DNA of 64,000 nucleotides from assembly GCF_005871165.1 (NCBI RefSeq), contig NZ_SWKP01000005.1, positions 62,001 through 126,000 of the forward strand, read 5' to 3'. A model generated the notes under the pieces. That model saw nothing but the letters and a program-made list of their open reading frames with translations. It was not told where the DNA came from and made no database searches. Shown in pieces: positions 56,778 through 64,000 of the stretch. Both the position numbers and the translations under genes were made by a program. The DNA is from Maricaulis alexandrii. Its GTDB lineage: Bacteria; Pseudomonadota; Alphaproteobacteria; Caulobacterales; Maricaulaceae. How positions within the stretch are numbered: the stretch's first letter is position 1; the number at the start of each line of letters is the position of its first letter.

Positions 56778-58067
56778 CTAGATCACCGCCGGATCGCGGA
56801 AGCGTTCTTCATCCAGCTCGCCTTCCCACTTGGCCACAGCCGTCGCGACCGCGGCATCGCCGGTCACGTTCACGGCAGTCCGCGCCATGTCCATAATCCG
56901 GTCCACCGGCAGGATGAAGCCGACAATGATGGCCGTGTGTTCGGCACTCACCCCAAAGGTCGAGAGGACGGTCGCCAACAAGAAGAGGGAAGCGGACGGG
57001 ATACCCGCAGCTCCGATCGAGACCAAGGCCGCCGTAATGGCGATCAGGATGTAGTGAGCAAGGTTGATGTCATACCCGAAAGCCTGCGCCGTGAAGAGGG
57101 CCAGAATACCCAGATAGAGTGCCGTGCCATCCATGTTGATGGTGGACCCCAGCGGCAGGACAGAGCCCGCAACCGGCTTCTTGATGCCCAGGTTGTCGGT
57201 AGCATTTGTAATCGTCACCGGCAGGGTGGCCGAGGACGAGGCCGTTGAATACGCCACAGCCTGGGCATCCAGGATGCCGCGGAAGAAGCGGACGAGCGGC
57301 AGATTGAGGACCACTCGGATAAGGAAGCCATAGGTCAGGAACATGTGAATGAGCAGTCCGATATAGACCGCTGCAATCAGCAGGGCGATCGCCCGGAGGG
57401 ATTCAAAGCCCTGCGTGGCAACCGTATGGGACACCAGGGCAAACACACCGAAGGGTGCCACCTCCATCACCCAGTGGGTGATTTTGAGGAAAACGGAAGA
57501 ACCCGCGTCGAAGAAGGACCCGAATGCCGCGCCTTCGCTGCGCGTTGCGAGAATGGCCGCGCCGATCAGCAGAGCAACGAATATGATGGCGAGCACATCA
57601 CCATCCGCCAAGGCTGCGACAATGTTCTCTGGCGGGATTTCCAGGAAGCTTCCCAGAACCTGAAGAATGGCGTCCCAGAAATTCTGCCCCTCGGGTACGG
57701 GTGCCGCCTGAGCCTGCCCCAGATCAGCGCCAATACCGGGGCGCATGACCGTGCCGACAATCAGACCGATAACATTCGCGAAAAAGGTGGTGCCGAGATA
57801 GAGCGCAAGGGTTTTGGCGCCTAGAGAGCCCAGCTTGGCCGGATCGCCCATCGCCATCACACCCGAAACAAGCGTGAACAAGATCAGGGGCACGATCATC
57901 ATCCGGATCAACTGAATGAAGAGATCGCCCACCGGACGAACCCATTGTTCCAGCCACGGTCCAGCCGCATCGCCCATGATGTTGGATAGTGTGAGACCGA
58001 ACACCAGACCCAGTGCGAGCGCGACCAGCACCCGCTGCCACAGTTTGATCTTTAACCACCAGCCCAT
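56778..58067 (-). CDS. Dicarboxylate/amino acid:cation symporter (DAACS family)
   Basis: A transporter of 429 residues that takes up dicarboxylates or glutamate with sodium or protons. It has the serine-rich reentrant loop YSTASSSATLPVT, the NMDGT motif in GSTINMDGTALY and the second hairpin AAGIPSASLFLL. It has about eight helices. ATG 58067 with GGGGAGAG upstream is used. Which substrate it prefers cannot be read from sequence. Confidence 0.9.
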   Translation of the reverse strand: MGWWLKIKLWQRVLVALALGLVFGLTLSNIMGDAAGPWLEQWVRPVGDLFIQLIRMMIVPLILFTLVSGVMAMGDPAKLGSLGAKTLALYLGTTFFANVIGLIVGTVMRPGIGADLGQAQAAPVPEGQNFWDAILQVLGSFLEIPPENIVAALADGDVLAIIFVALLIGAAILATRSEGAAFGSFFDAGSSVFLKITHWVMEVAPFGVFALVSHTVATQGFESLRAIALLIAAVYIGLLIHMFLTYGFLIRVVLNLPLVRFFRGILDAQAVAYSTASSSATLPVTITNATDNLGIKKPVAGSVLPLGSTINMDGTALYLGILALFTAQAFGYDINLAHYILIAITAALVSIGAAGIPSASLFLLATVLSTFGVSAEHTAIIVGFILPVDRIMDMARTAVNVTGDAAVATAVAKWEGELDEERFRDPAVI

Positions 58068-58182
58068 GAAACTCTCCCCTCGATGGCGCCCAATGCGGCG
58101 CGCAAACGTGTGACCGCACACTAGAGTGTGTCGGCAGAGGGTCAATCAGCGGGGTGTTTCAAATCTCCGGGAGACCGGCGGT

Positions 58183-58485
58183 CTAGCGGGCTTTCGGGTG
58201 TGCCATCAGCTTGAGCAGCGCGGCGGGCACGCTGAGCGCGGAGCCCACGCAGCCGGCCAGAAGGGCCAGACCGCTCAGGGAGCCCGGTCCGGTCAGCAAG
58301 CCGGCCAGGACCAGCGAAAGCGACAACACAGCCGGCGCCAGAACCCGCAACCAGGGCACGTCCGCATAGTGGGCAGCCTGGAAAACCGTTTCCTTGGAGA
58401 ACCACATCCGTCCGCCATGCTCACCTTCGTCGGTGCGCGTGGTGCGCTTGGGCAGCGGATCGAGCGTATGATCTATCATCGACAT
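58183..58485 (-). CDS. Small membrane protein, hypothetical
   Basis: A protein of 100 residues. A soluble start (MSMIDHTLDPLPKRTTRTDEG) is followed by two helices (about 48-66 and 70-90) and a basic end. No family recognised. The longer frame up to 58539 has no good ribosome site. It lies upstream of the symporter gene on the same strand, 115 bases away. Confidence 0.5.
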   Translation of the reverse strand: MSMIDHTLDPLPKRTTRTDEGEHGGRMWFSKETVFQAAHYADVPWLRVLAPAVLSLSLVLAGLLTGPGSLSGLALLAGCVGSALSVPAALLKLMAHPKAR

Positions 58486-58609
58486 ACGCTCATTATACGG
58501 ATTTTTAGCGGGCGCGCAAATCGGCGTTTGCGCGCCCACTTAATTTCCCGAAATCAGACCGTTGGAGTCAGGTCTTCAAGGGGTTTGAATTTTGGCGAAA
58601 CGCCGAAAC

Positions 58610-59131
58610 TCAGCTTTCGGCGAGAACCACATGGGCGACCGCGTTCACGGTAGCCGCAATCCGGACCGCCGTCTGGATCTGCGCCGTGGTCAAACCATGC
58701 TTGCGCAGCTCGGCTTCATGGCTGTCGATGCACAGGCCGCAGCCATTGATCGCGGAGACGGCCAGGGACCACAGCTCGAAGTCGGCCTTGTCGACGCCCG
58801 GATTGGCCAGGACATTCATGCGAAGCTTGGCCGGAAGCGTGCCGTATTCCTTGTTCTTCGACAGGTGCAGGAAGCGGTAATAGACATTGTTCATGCCCAT
58901 GATCGCCGAGGCGGCCTTCGCCGCATTGGCGGCTTCCGGCGACAGCACGGCTTCGGCTTCCGCCTTCAGGGCTGCCAGCGTCTTGGGTTCGCCCACGGCA
59001 TGGGCCGCGGCGAGGAAGGTGCCCCACTTCTTCTGGTCATCGAGATCGGTTTCACGCGCCAGGGAGGACAGGTTGAGTTTCAGGTCCTTGGCATAATCGG
59101 GAAGTTCGCTTTTCAGCGCATCAAGGCTCAT
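58610..59131 (-). CDS. ahpD: Alkyl hydroperoxide reductase AhpD
   Basis: A carboxymuconolactone-decarboxylase-fold protein of 173 residues that reduces AhpC with its own dithiol. The active site is CGLC at 131-134 with His138 and Glu119, at the positions seen in mycobacterial AhpD. It follows ahpC by 156 bases that contain two hairpins. It should be under OxyR control with ahpC. Confidence 0.93.
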   Translation of the reverse strand: MSLDALKSELPDYAKDLKLNLSSLARETDLDDQKKWGTFLAAAHAVGEPKTLAALKAEAEAVLSPEAANAAKAASAIMGMNNVYYRFLHLSKNKEYGTLPAKLRMNVLANPGVDKADFELWSLAVSAINGCGLCIDSHEAELRKHGLTTAQIQTAVRIAATVNAVAHVVLAES

Positions 59132-59192
59132 CGCCGTCTCCTTCGAGGGACTACGACCGGGGTACAGTCACGGGTTTTTCGGGAAAATTAGG

Positions 59193-59236
59193 TGCCCCGG
59201 AGCCATGTGGGTCACACAAGGGCCGGCTCCGGGGCA
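59193..59236 (-). terminator. Hairpin between ahpC and ahpD, attenuator candidate
   Basis: Perfect 12-base arms (TGCCCCGGAGCC and GGCTCCGGGGCA) enclose a 20-base loop. On the minus strand the stem is followed by CCTAATTTT, a weak T-rich run. This could cause partial termination between ahpC and ahpD, so that ahpC is made in excess, or serve as an mRNA processing site. Confidence 0.6.
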
Positions 59237-59237
59237 A

Positions 59238-59269
59238 CTGACCACCCAATTGGAGGGCGGGCGGTCAGC
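59238..59269 (-). repeat. Second hairpin after ahpC
   Basis: On the minus strand, CTGACCGCCC pairs with GGGTGGTCAG with one G-U pair, around a loop of about 11 bases. It lies directly before the larger hairpin at 59193-59236, giving a tandem arrangement. Confidence 0.5.
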
Positions 59270-59287
59270 CAGGTCTTGTCGGGCGAC

Positions 59288-59839
59288 TTAGGCCGCCAGG
59301 GTGTCACCGCCAACAGCGCGGTTGCACGGGCACAGCTCGTCCGTCTGCAGGGCGTCGAGGACGCGCAGCGTGTCTTCCGGGTTGCGGCCGACATTCAGAT
59401 TGGTCGCGTAGACGTGCTGGATCGTGCCTTCATCATCGACGATGTAGGTGTAGCGATAGGCCACGCCTTCCGGGGAGCGGACACCGAGGCTGTCGACCAG
59501 GGAACCGGTCGTGTCGGCAAACTGCCAGTGACCCAGCTTGTCCAGGTCCGGGTGCTCGCGGCGCCAGGCCAGCTTGCAGAATTCATTGTCCGTGGAACCG
59601 GTCAGCACGATGGCGTCACGGTCGGCGAACTCTTCAGCCAGATTGTCGAAGGCCACGATCTCGGTCGGGCAGACGAAGGTGAAATCCTTCGGGTAGAAGA
59701 CGATGACCTTCCACTTGCCCGGGAAGCTTTCATTCGTCAGCGTTTCGAAGGCGCTTTCGCCATTTTCTTCGTGAGCGTTGAAGCCCGGCTTCACACCGGT
59801 GACTTCGAATTCGGGAAGCTTGTCGCCAATACCCAGCAT
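59288..59839 (-). CDS. ahpC: AhpC-type peroxiredoxin
   Basis: Reduces hydrogen peroxide and alkyl hydroperoxides. The protein has 183 residues. The peroxidatic Cys57 is in FTFVCPTEI and the C-terminal cysteines are Cys170 and Cys172 in ELCPCNR, one of them the resolving residue. The GGAGAGATCA site before ATG 59839 is good. It is divergent from oxyR. AhpD rather than AhpF is the likely reductant. Confidence 0.95.
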   Translation of the reverse strand: MLGIGDKLPEFEVTGVKPGFNAHEENGESAFETLTNESFPGKWKVIVFYPKDFTFVCPTEIVAFDNLAEEFADRDAIVLTGSTDNEFCKLAWRREHPDLDKLGHWQFADTTGSLVDSLGVRSPEGVAYRYTYIVDDEGTIQHVYATNLNVGRNPEDTLRVLDALQTDELCPCNRAVGGDTLAA

Positions 59840-59941
59840 TGATCTCTCCATGTTTTCAGTCGAATCCGGCCGGAGCCGGCTTGTTGTGATGCGCCTGCTA
59901 TGACGCGGTGCACCAAATAAATCTAATGGATTGTTTTTTGC

Positions 59942-59968
59942 GATGCCATAGCTATTATCTATGGCATC
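59942..59968. promoter_or_regulatory. OxyR binding site between ahpC and oxyR
   Basis: A perfect inverted repeat, GATGCCATAG-ctattat-CTATGGCATC. Its centre matches ATAGnTnnnAnCTAT, the OxyR half-site motif, without a mismatch. The right arm ends at 59968, directly before the oxyR ATG. A weaker second copy may lie 22 bases upstream (59926-59940, ATGGATTG...). It can control both the ahpC and oxyR promoters. Confidence 0.85.
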
Positions 59969-60871
59969 ATGTCGCAACTCCCCACCCTCCGCCAATTGCA
60001 GTTCCTGATCGCCCTGGCCGAACACGGCAGTTTTTCCCGGGCGGCCGAAGCGGTCTTCGTGACCCAGCCGACCCTGAGTGCGGCGATCAAGGAATTGGAG
60101 ATGACGCTGGGCACGGTCCTGGTCGAACGCGGCGCCCGCGGAGCCGTTCTCACCCATGCCGGCGAAGCCGTGCTGGAACGCGCCCAGCGCGTCATGGCGG
60201 AGGCCGAGGATCTGGTCATCGCCGCGCAGGCGGCCGGCGAACCGCTCAGCGGCCCCTTCCGGCTCGGCGTCATCCCGACCATTGCGCCCTTCCTCCTGCC
60301 CAAGGTCCTGCCGACCCTGCGGATCAAGCATCCCAAGCTGGAGGTCTTCCTGCGCGAGGACCTGACCGAGCGCCTGTTTGACGGGCTGCGCGAGCGCCGC
60401 CTCGATGCGGCGCTGGTCGCCCTGCCCTATGAAAGCCCGCTGATCGAGACGAAATCGATCTGGTCGGACGAATTCCTGTTCGCCTGCACACCGGATCACC
60501 CGCTGGCCGGGCGCAAGACGCTGGATCCGTCCATGCTTGAAGACGAACCCCTGCTCTTGCTGGAAGACGGGCATTGCCTGCGCGACCACGCCCTGGCGGC
60601 CTGCTCCACGGGCACGGCCCGGTCGGACTTTGCCGCCACCAGCCTGCACACGCTCGTCCACATGGTGAAATCGGGTCTCGGCGCCACCCTCTTGCCGCGC
60701 ATGGCCGTGGATGCGGGCCTGGTGGACCAGATGGGCCTGGAAGTCATGCCCTTTGATCCGCCGGTCGCCGGCCGCGAGATCGGTGTCGCCTGGCGCAAGG
60801 GTTCCGCCCGCGCCGAGGAAGCGCTGCAACTGGGCGAAGCGATCCGGGAAAGCCTGACCGGTCAGGCCTGA
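59969..60871 (+). CDS. oxyR: Hydrogen peroxide-inducible activator OxyR
   Basis: A LysR-type regulator of 300 residues. The winged helix covers about 5-65 (LRQLQFLIALAEHGSFSRAA, VTQPTLSAAIKELE). The redox pair is Cys203 and Cys212 in GHCLRDHALAAC, the same spacing as the disulfide pair of the enterobacterial OxyR. It is divergent from ahpC-ahpD. No ribosome site fits before ATG 59969 because the OxyR palindrome ends there, so the mRNA may be leaderless. Confidence 0.95.
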   Translation: MSQLPTLRQLQFLIALAEHGSFSRAAEAVFVTQPTLSAAIKELEMTLGTVLVERGARGAVLTHAGEAVLERAQRVMAEAEDLVIAAQAAGEPLSGPFRLGVIPTIAPFLLPKVLPTLRIKHPKLEVFLREDLTERLFDGLRERRLDAALVALPYESPLIETKSIWSDEFLFACTPDHPLAGRKTLDPSMLEDEPLLLLEDGHCLRDHALAACSTGTARSDFAATSLHTLVHMVKSGLGATLLPRMAVDAGLVDQMGLEVMPFDPPVAGREIGVAWRKGSARAEEALQLGEAIRESLTGQA

Positions 60872-61221
60872 CCGGACAAACAGCCTGCCAGCCTGCCGGG
60901 ATTGAGCAGATCGATCTTGTTGATCGGCCCCGTGACCCTGAAGGCATAGTCCGAGGTGTCCAGCCGGGGCGCGTCCGCCGTCATCAGGATGACATGGCCT
61001 GCATAGCCGGACTGGGCGATCTGAGTCAGCGTATCCTCGAAATTGTCATACGGGGGCAGGCAGCGGTCCAGGAAGACATGATCAAACACTTTCGGGTCCG
61101 CGGCGATGAAGCCGTCGAGCGCGTCAAAGCCCTCGAATTCGAGATCCGGATTTTCCGCCCGGCCCAGCTCGGACAAAATCAAATGTTCGACCGTGTCGTC
61201 ATCCACGATGGCGATCCGCAT
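60862..61221 (-). CDS. Single-domain response regulator
   Basis: A receiver-only protein of 119 residues: acidic residues IVDDD (5-9), phosphoacceptor Asp52 in VFLDRCLPPYD, Thr in ILMTAD and Lys in INKIDLL. It has no output domain, like CheY or DivK, and no kinase gene is adjacent. It overlaps the oxyR 3' end by ten bases tail to tail. Its partner is unknown. Confidence 0.85.
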   Translation of the reverse strand: MRIAIVDDDTVEHLILSELGRAENPDLEFEGFDALDGFIAADPKVFDHVFLDRCLPPYDNFEDTLTQIAQSGYAGHVILMTADAPRLDTSDYAFRVTGPINKIDLLNPGRLAGCLSGQA

Positions 61222-61407
61222 GCATTCTCCAATTCGGCCCTTGCCCGGGATGCATCACCCGAGGGCGAATCATCCGGCCGGAATAAGAAGGCTAGCAGGC
61301 CGAATCCGTCTGCATACGGCCGCGCGTGTCATGATTAATTCACCAGACATGGACAGGGTCTTAAGGCGTGCGGCGCGAGGCCGCATTGGCGCTCGCCCCG
61401 TCTCGTG

Positions 61408-61425
61408 TTTCTGTCGTGACAGAAA
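61408..61425. promoter_or_regulatory. Operator before the GbsR-like regulator gene
   Basis: A perfect inverted repeat TTTCTGT-cgtg-ACAGAAA lies 19 bases before ATG 61445. The same arms are found before the desaturase gene at 61992-62013. After both comes ATTnATGAAGGAGA, so operator and ribosome site are duplicated together. Confidence 0.75.
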
Positions 61426-61444
61426 TTGATGAAGGAGACGGGCC

Positions 61445-61969
61445 ATGCACCTGTCCGAACCGATGCAGCGTTTTGTGGTCCACTGGGGCGAGATGGGCGC
61501 CCGCTGGGGCGTCAATCGTTCCATCGCCCAGATCCATGCCCTGCTCTACCTCGCCGACCAGCCCCTGGACGCCGAGGAGATCGTCGACACACTGAAGATC
61601 GCCCGCTCCAACGTCTCCAACTCGCTCAAGGAACTCCAGCAATTGGGTCTGGTGTCACGGGAACAGGTGCTCGGCGACCGGCGGGACCGCTTTGTTGCCA
61701 CGCATGAGCCCTGGGACATGCTGATGGCCATCGCCGAGGCTCGCAAGCAGCGCGAGGTCGACCCGACCATCGCCTTCCTGCGCGAATGCGCCGACGCCGC
61801 CGAAGCCGACAGCTCAACCCCGAAACACGCCGCCGAACGCCTGCGCCGGATGGAAAGCTTCGTCGGCAATCTGACCGACTGGTACAGCCAGGTCCGCGCC
61901 ATGCCCCAGGGCACTCTGGTGAAGCTGATGAAACTCGGCGCCAAGGTCGCCAAATTCGTGGGCGGCTGA
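61445..61969 (+). CDS. GbsR/MarR-type transcriptional regulator
   Basis: A regulator of 174 residues in the GbsR branch. It opens with SEPMQRFVVHWGEMGARWGVNRSIAQIHALL, given here in short form, and has a recognition region LKIARSNVSNSLKELQQLGLV (about 50-70) and a C-terminal helix bundle. It is preceded by a palindrome also found before the desaturase gene 64 bases downstream, so it probably represses itself and that gene. AAGGAGACGG before the ATG is a good ribosome site. Confidence 0.85.
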   Translation: MHLSEPMQRFVVHWGEMGARWGVNRSIAQIHALLYLADQPLDAEEIVDTLKIARSNVSNSLKELQQLGLVSREQVLGDRRDRFVATHEPWDMLMAIAEARKQREVDPTIAFLRECADAAEADSSTPKHAAERLRRMESFVGNLTDWYSQVRAMPQGTLVKLMKLGAKVAKFVGG

Positions 61970-61991
61970 GACCGCCCCTTTTTTGATTTCC

Positions 61992-62013
61992 AATTTCTGT
62001 TTCGACAGAAATT
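61992..62013. promoter_or_regulatory. Operator before the desaturase gene
   Basis: A perfect inverted repeat AATTTCTGT-ttcg-ACAGAAATT lies 19 bases before ATG 62033. It has the same core as the site at 61408-61425, TTTCTGTN4ACAGAAA. The downstream ribosome site GAAGGAGAG is also the same. Confidence 0.75.
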
Positions 62014-62032
62014 AATGAAGGAGAGCATTGCC

Positions 62033-62974
62033 ATGATTTCGACGGACCGGGTTGAAGGCCACGCCCGAAGCAGCGCCGTCACCGGTCAGGTCAAATGGGC
62101 GCCGGTGCGCTCGATCTGGACCGGCAGTCTGTTTCTGGTCGGAACCGTCGGGGCGGTCGCCACCGTCTCGCTCGAGAACGTCCTGATCTTTCTGGCCACC
62201 ACGGCCATCACGATCGGATTGGGACATTCGATCGGCATGCACCGCCTTCTCATCCATCGCAGTTTTTCCTGCCCGCGCTGGCTGGAATATGTCCTGGTCT
62301 GGCTGGGCGTTCTGGTCGGCATGGCCGGGCCGATCGGCATGATCCGCATCCATGATCTGCGGGACTGGGCGCAGCGTCAGACCGACTGCCACGACTTCTT
62401 CGCCCATCGCCGGGGCTTCTGGCAGGACGCCGCCTGGCAATTGCACGGCAAGCTCGACCTGCGTCATCCGCCCCGCTTCCGGCTGGAAGCCAGGGTCGCC
62501 AAAGACCCGGTCTATCGCTGGATGGAACGCACCTGGATGCTGCAGCAGATCCCTGTCGCCGTCATCCTCTGGCTTCTGGCCGGTTGGGATGCGGTGATCT
62601 GGGGCGTGGCCCTGCGGGTGACAGTCTCGCTCTCCGGGCATTGGCTGATCGGCCATTTCGCACACCGCGACGGGCATCAGACCTGGCGCGTCGAGGGCGC
62701 TGCCGCCCAGGGATTCGACCTGCCCTGGGCCGCACTCATCACGTTCGGGGAAAGCTGGCACGGCAATCACCATGCCTATCCCGGCTCGGCCCGCCTCAGC
62801 CAGCGCCCCGGCGAACTGGACCCGGGCTGGTGGGTGCTCCAGGCCTTGGCCCGTATCGGACTGGTCCGCGATATCGTCACAGCAGCGACCCTGCCGCACC
62901 GGCCGGGCCTGCTACGGGTCGACCCCGATGACCGTCATCATTGCCCCTGCCTGGGCCTGTTTTCCCAGGACTGA
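62033..62974 (+). CDS. Fatty acid desaturase (acyl-lipid or acyl-CoA type)
   Basis: A membrane di-iron desaturase of 313 residues that introduces double bonds into fatty acyl chains. Visible His motifs are HRLLIHRSF (about 70-78) and GESWHGNHHAYP (about 243-254). The middle HRxHH box is replaced by RIHDLRDWAQRQTDCHD, which is usual for this subgroup. It has four membrane segments. ATG 62033 follows GAAGGAGAG; the ATG at 62015 is inside the operator-linked module and is less likely. It ends 17 bases before the stop of the convergent arsC gene. Confidence 0.85.
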   Translation: MISTDRVEGHARSSAVTGQVKWAPVRSIWTGSLFLVGTVGAVATVSLENVLIFLATTAITIGLGHSIGMHRLLIHRSFSCPRWLEYVLVWLGVLVGMAGPIGMIRIHDLRDWAQRQTDCHDFFAHRRGFWQDAAWQLHGKLDLRHPPRFRLEARVAKDPVYRWMERTWMLQQIPVAVILWLLAGWDAVIWGVALRVTVSLSGHWLIGHFAHRDGHQTWRVEGAAAQGFDLPWAALITFGESWHGNHHAYPGSARLSQRPGELDPGWWVLQALARIGLVRDIVTAATLPHRPGLLRVDPDDRHHCPCLGLFSQD

Positions 62975-62991
62975 GAGAAACGACGCGCGAC

Positions 62992-63351
62992 CTAGCTGTG
63001 GAAGAGTTCCAGGACTTGCTCCGGCGGACGGCCGATCATCGCCTTGTCCTGGTAGATCACGACCGGGCGTTCGATCAGTTTGGGGTTCTCGGACATCGCC
63101 TTGAACACCGCTTCCTCATCCTCGATCGCCTTCAGGCCGAGCTCGCGGTAGATCGCCTCATTCTTGCGCAACCATTCGTGTGCCGAGGTATAGCCCAACT
63201 GTTTCAGGACCGTTTTCAGCTCGGCCACGCTGGGCATGTCGGTCATGTATTCGCGAACGGTCAGATCGCCGCCCCGCGCTTCCAGCAAGGCCAGGCATTG
63301 CCGGGATTTCGAACAGCGGGGATTGTGCCAGATAATCGTTGAATCGCTCAT
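62992..63351 (-). CDS. arsC: Arsenate reductase, glutaredoxin-dependent type
   Basis: An ArsC-family protein of 119 residues. The catalytic Cys is Cys13 in WHNPRCSKSR, and the substrate-binding region is RPVVIYQDKAMIGRPPEQVLEL near the end. It could reduce arsenate or act as a Spx/YffB-like protein; the ArsC motif at the start with RP near the end favours ArsC. ATG 63351 is used; the longer frame reaches 63378. No ars operon is nearby. Confidence 0.88.
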   Translation of the reverse strand: MSDSTIIWHNPRCSKSRQCLALLEARGGDLTVREYMTDMPSVAELKTVLKQLGYTSAHEWLRKNEAIYRELGLKAIEDEEAVFKAMSENPKLIERPVVIYQDKAMIGRPPEQVLELFHS

Positions 63352-63435
63352 TTTTCTTCCTTTTGGTCCCGCGATCAAAGCCGGTCTTGGGCGGCAACAT
63401 CAAGTCTCCGCCTGCATTTCACTGTTCAGACAAGT

Positions 63436-64000
63436 CTAGATGTCGTTGTCGCCAGCCATGGATAACAGGGCCCGGGCGGCCTCCAGATGCAGGCGTTCCA
63501 CCATATCACCATCCAGTGAAATCACACCCTTGCCGGCGTTTTCCGGATCGGTGAAGGCGGCCACGATCCGGGCCGCCCGCTCCAGTTCTGCCGGGGTCGG
63601 GCCGAAATACAGATGCGCCAGATCGACCTGTCCGGGATGGATCAGGGTCTTGCCGTCAAAACCCAGCACGCGTCCCTGTTCCGCCTCGGCCCGGAAGCCT
63701 TTCGGGTCGCGGAAATGGTTGTAGACACTGTCCAGCGCATAGAGATTGCGCGCCCGGGCGGCGCATACGATCTGCGCCAGATGCGGCACCAGGGCGAGCC
63801 GGTCATGATCCGGCGAACAGCGCAATTCCTTGGCCAGGTCATTGGTACCGGCAATCAGGCCCGCCAGTCCGGTTCCGGTCGCACCGGAAATGCCGGGCAA
63901 GTTCATCAAGCCCAGCGGCGTCTCGATCATGGCCCAGATCGGGATGGAGGAACCGTGCGAGCTCAGGGCCGAGCGCACTTCATGCAGATCACCGACCTGC
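63436..64000 (-). CDS. CitE/HpcH-type lyase, C-terminal part (gene cut by window edge)
   Basis: The gene runs off the right edge; 187 codons are visible. Family segments are IWAMIETPLGLMNLP, GLIAGTNDLAKELRC, ALDSVYNHFRDPKGF and GFDGKTLIHPGQV. This fits the citrate lyase beta/malyl-CoA lyase group, which cleaves or forms acyl-CoA from aldehydes with a divalent metal. The exact substrate cannot be told from this part. Confidence 0.85.
   Translation of the reverse strand, partial: QVGDLHEVRSALSSHGSSIPIWAMIETPLGLMNLPGISGATGTGLAGLIAGTNDLAKELRCSPDHDRLALVPHLAQIVCAARARNLYALDSVYNHFRDPKGFRAEAEQGRVLGFDGKTLIHPGQVDLAHLYFGPTPAELERAARIVAAFTDPENAGKGVISLDGDMVERLHLEAARALLSMAGDNDI

Overview
The window is dense, GC-rich bacterial chromosome that looks alphaproteobacterial, most likely from the Caulobacterales/Maricaulales side (Maricaulis, Oceanicaulis or Hyphomonas-like). 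That placement is inferred from gene content and signals: a RegB/RegA redox pair with SenC, intracellular PHA depolymerase, MmcB preceded by the alphaproteobacterial SOS box GTTCN7GTTC, a four-subunit sdh operon, split ccm genes and a long acidic tail on ribosomal protein S16. I see no rRNA, tRNA, CRISPR array, phage or insertion sequence. Both edges cut genes (an iron alcohol dehydrogenase on the left, a CitE/HpcH-type lyase on the right).

Layout. 1-5 kb: metabolic and regulatory genes (mmsA, ArsR regulator, acyltransferase). 5-9 kb: sdhC-sdhD-sdhA-DUF3052-sdhB on the minus strand, ended by a strong terminator and preceded by a 315-base leader with two palindromes. 9-16 kb: an SDR, then secreted proteins (M61 peptidase, DUF885 lipoprotein, beta-propeller, membrane protein). 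16-20 kb: mtaB-ftsY-EamA-yciB, then a MarR regulator with a lysine-rich tail. 20.5-22 kb: a soluble globin-coupled chemoreceptor. 22-25.5 kb: cytochrome c maturation genes ccmA-ccmB-(methyltransferase)-ccmC-ccmD-ccmG, divergent from acnA (25.7-28.4 kb). 29-33 kb: RegA and RegB, divergent from senC and phaZ. 33-41 kb: a secreted unknown, PBP1A, a cation/proton antiporter, a GDPD esterase and a cold-shock protein. 41-51 kb: small genes, asd, two drug/metabolite exporters, an epoxide hydrolase, an esterase, SOS-controlled mmcB, a broken transglutaminase gene, a zincin and a sirtuin. 51-55 kb: the translation/secretion block ffh-rpsP-rimM-trmD-rplS, with a 148-base palindromic element between rpsP and rimM. 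55-58.5 kb: small membrane proteins and a dicarboxylate symporter. 58.6-61 kb: ahpD and ahpC divergent from oxyR, then an orphan receiver protein. 61.4-63 kb: a GbsR-like regulator and a fatty-acid desaturase sharing one operator. 63-64 kb: arsC and the partial lyase.

How the genes fit together: the central theme is aerobic respiration and its control (SDH, aconitase, cytochrome c assembly, SenC, RegBA), with peroxide defence (OxyR-AhpCD) and membrane-lipid adjustment nearby. The most interesting signals are regulatory rather than a new gene system: the duplicated operator-plus-ribosome-site module at the GbsR regulator and desaturase, the strand-biased hairpin in the sdh leader, a perfect OxyR palindrome that touches the oxyR start codon, and an SOS box overlapping the annotated start of mmcB. 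No previously undescribed defence or mobile system is evident.
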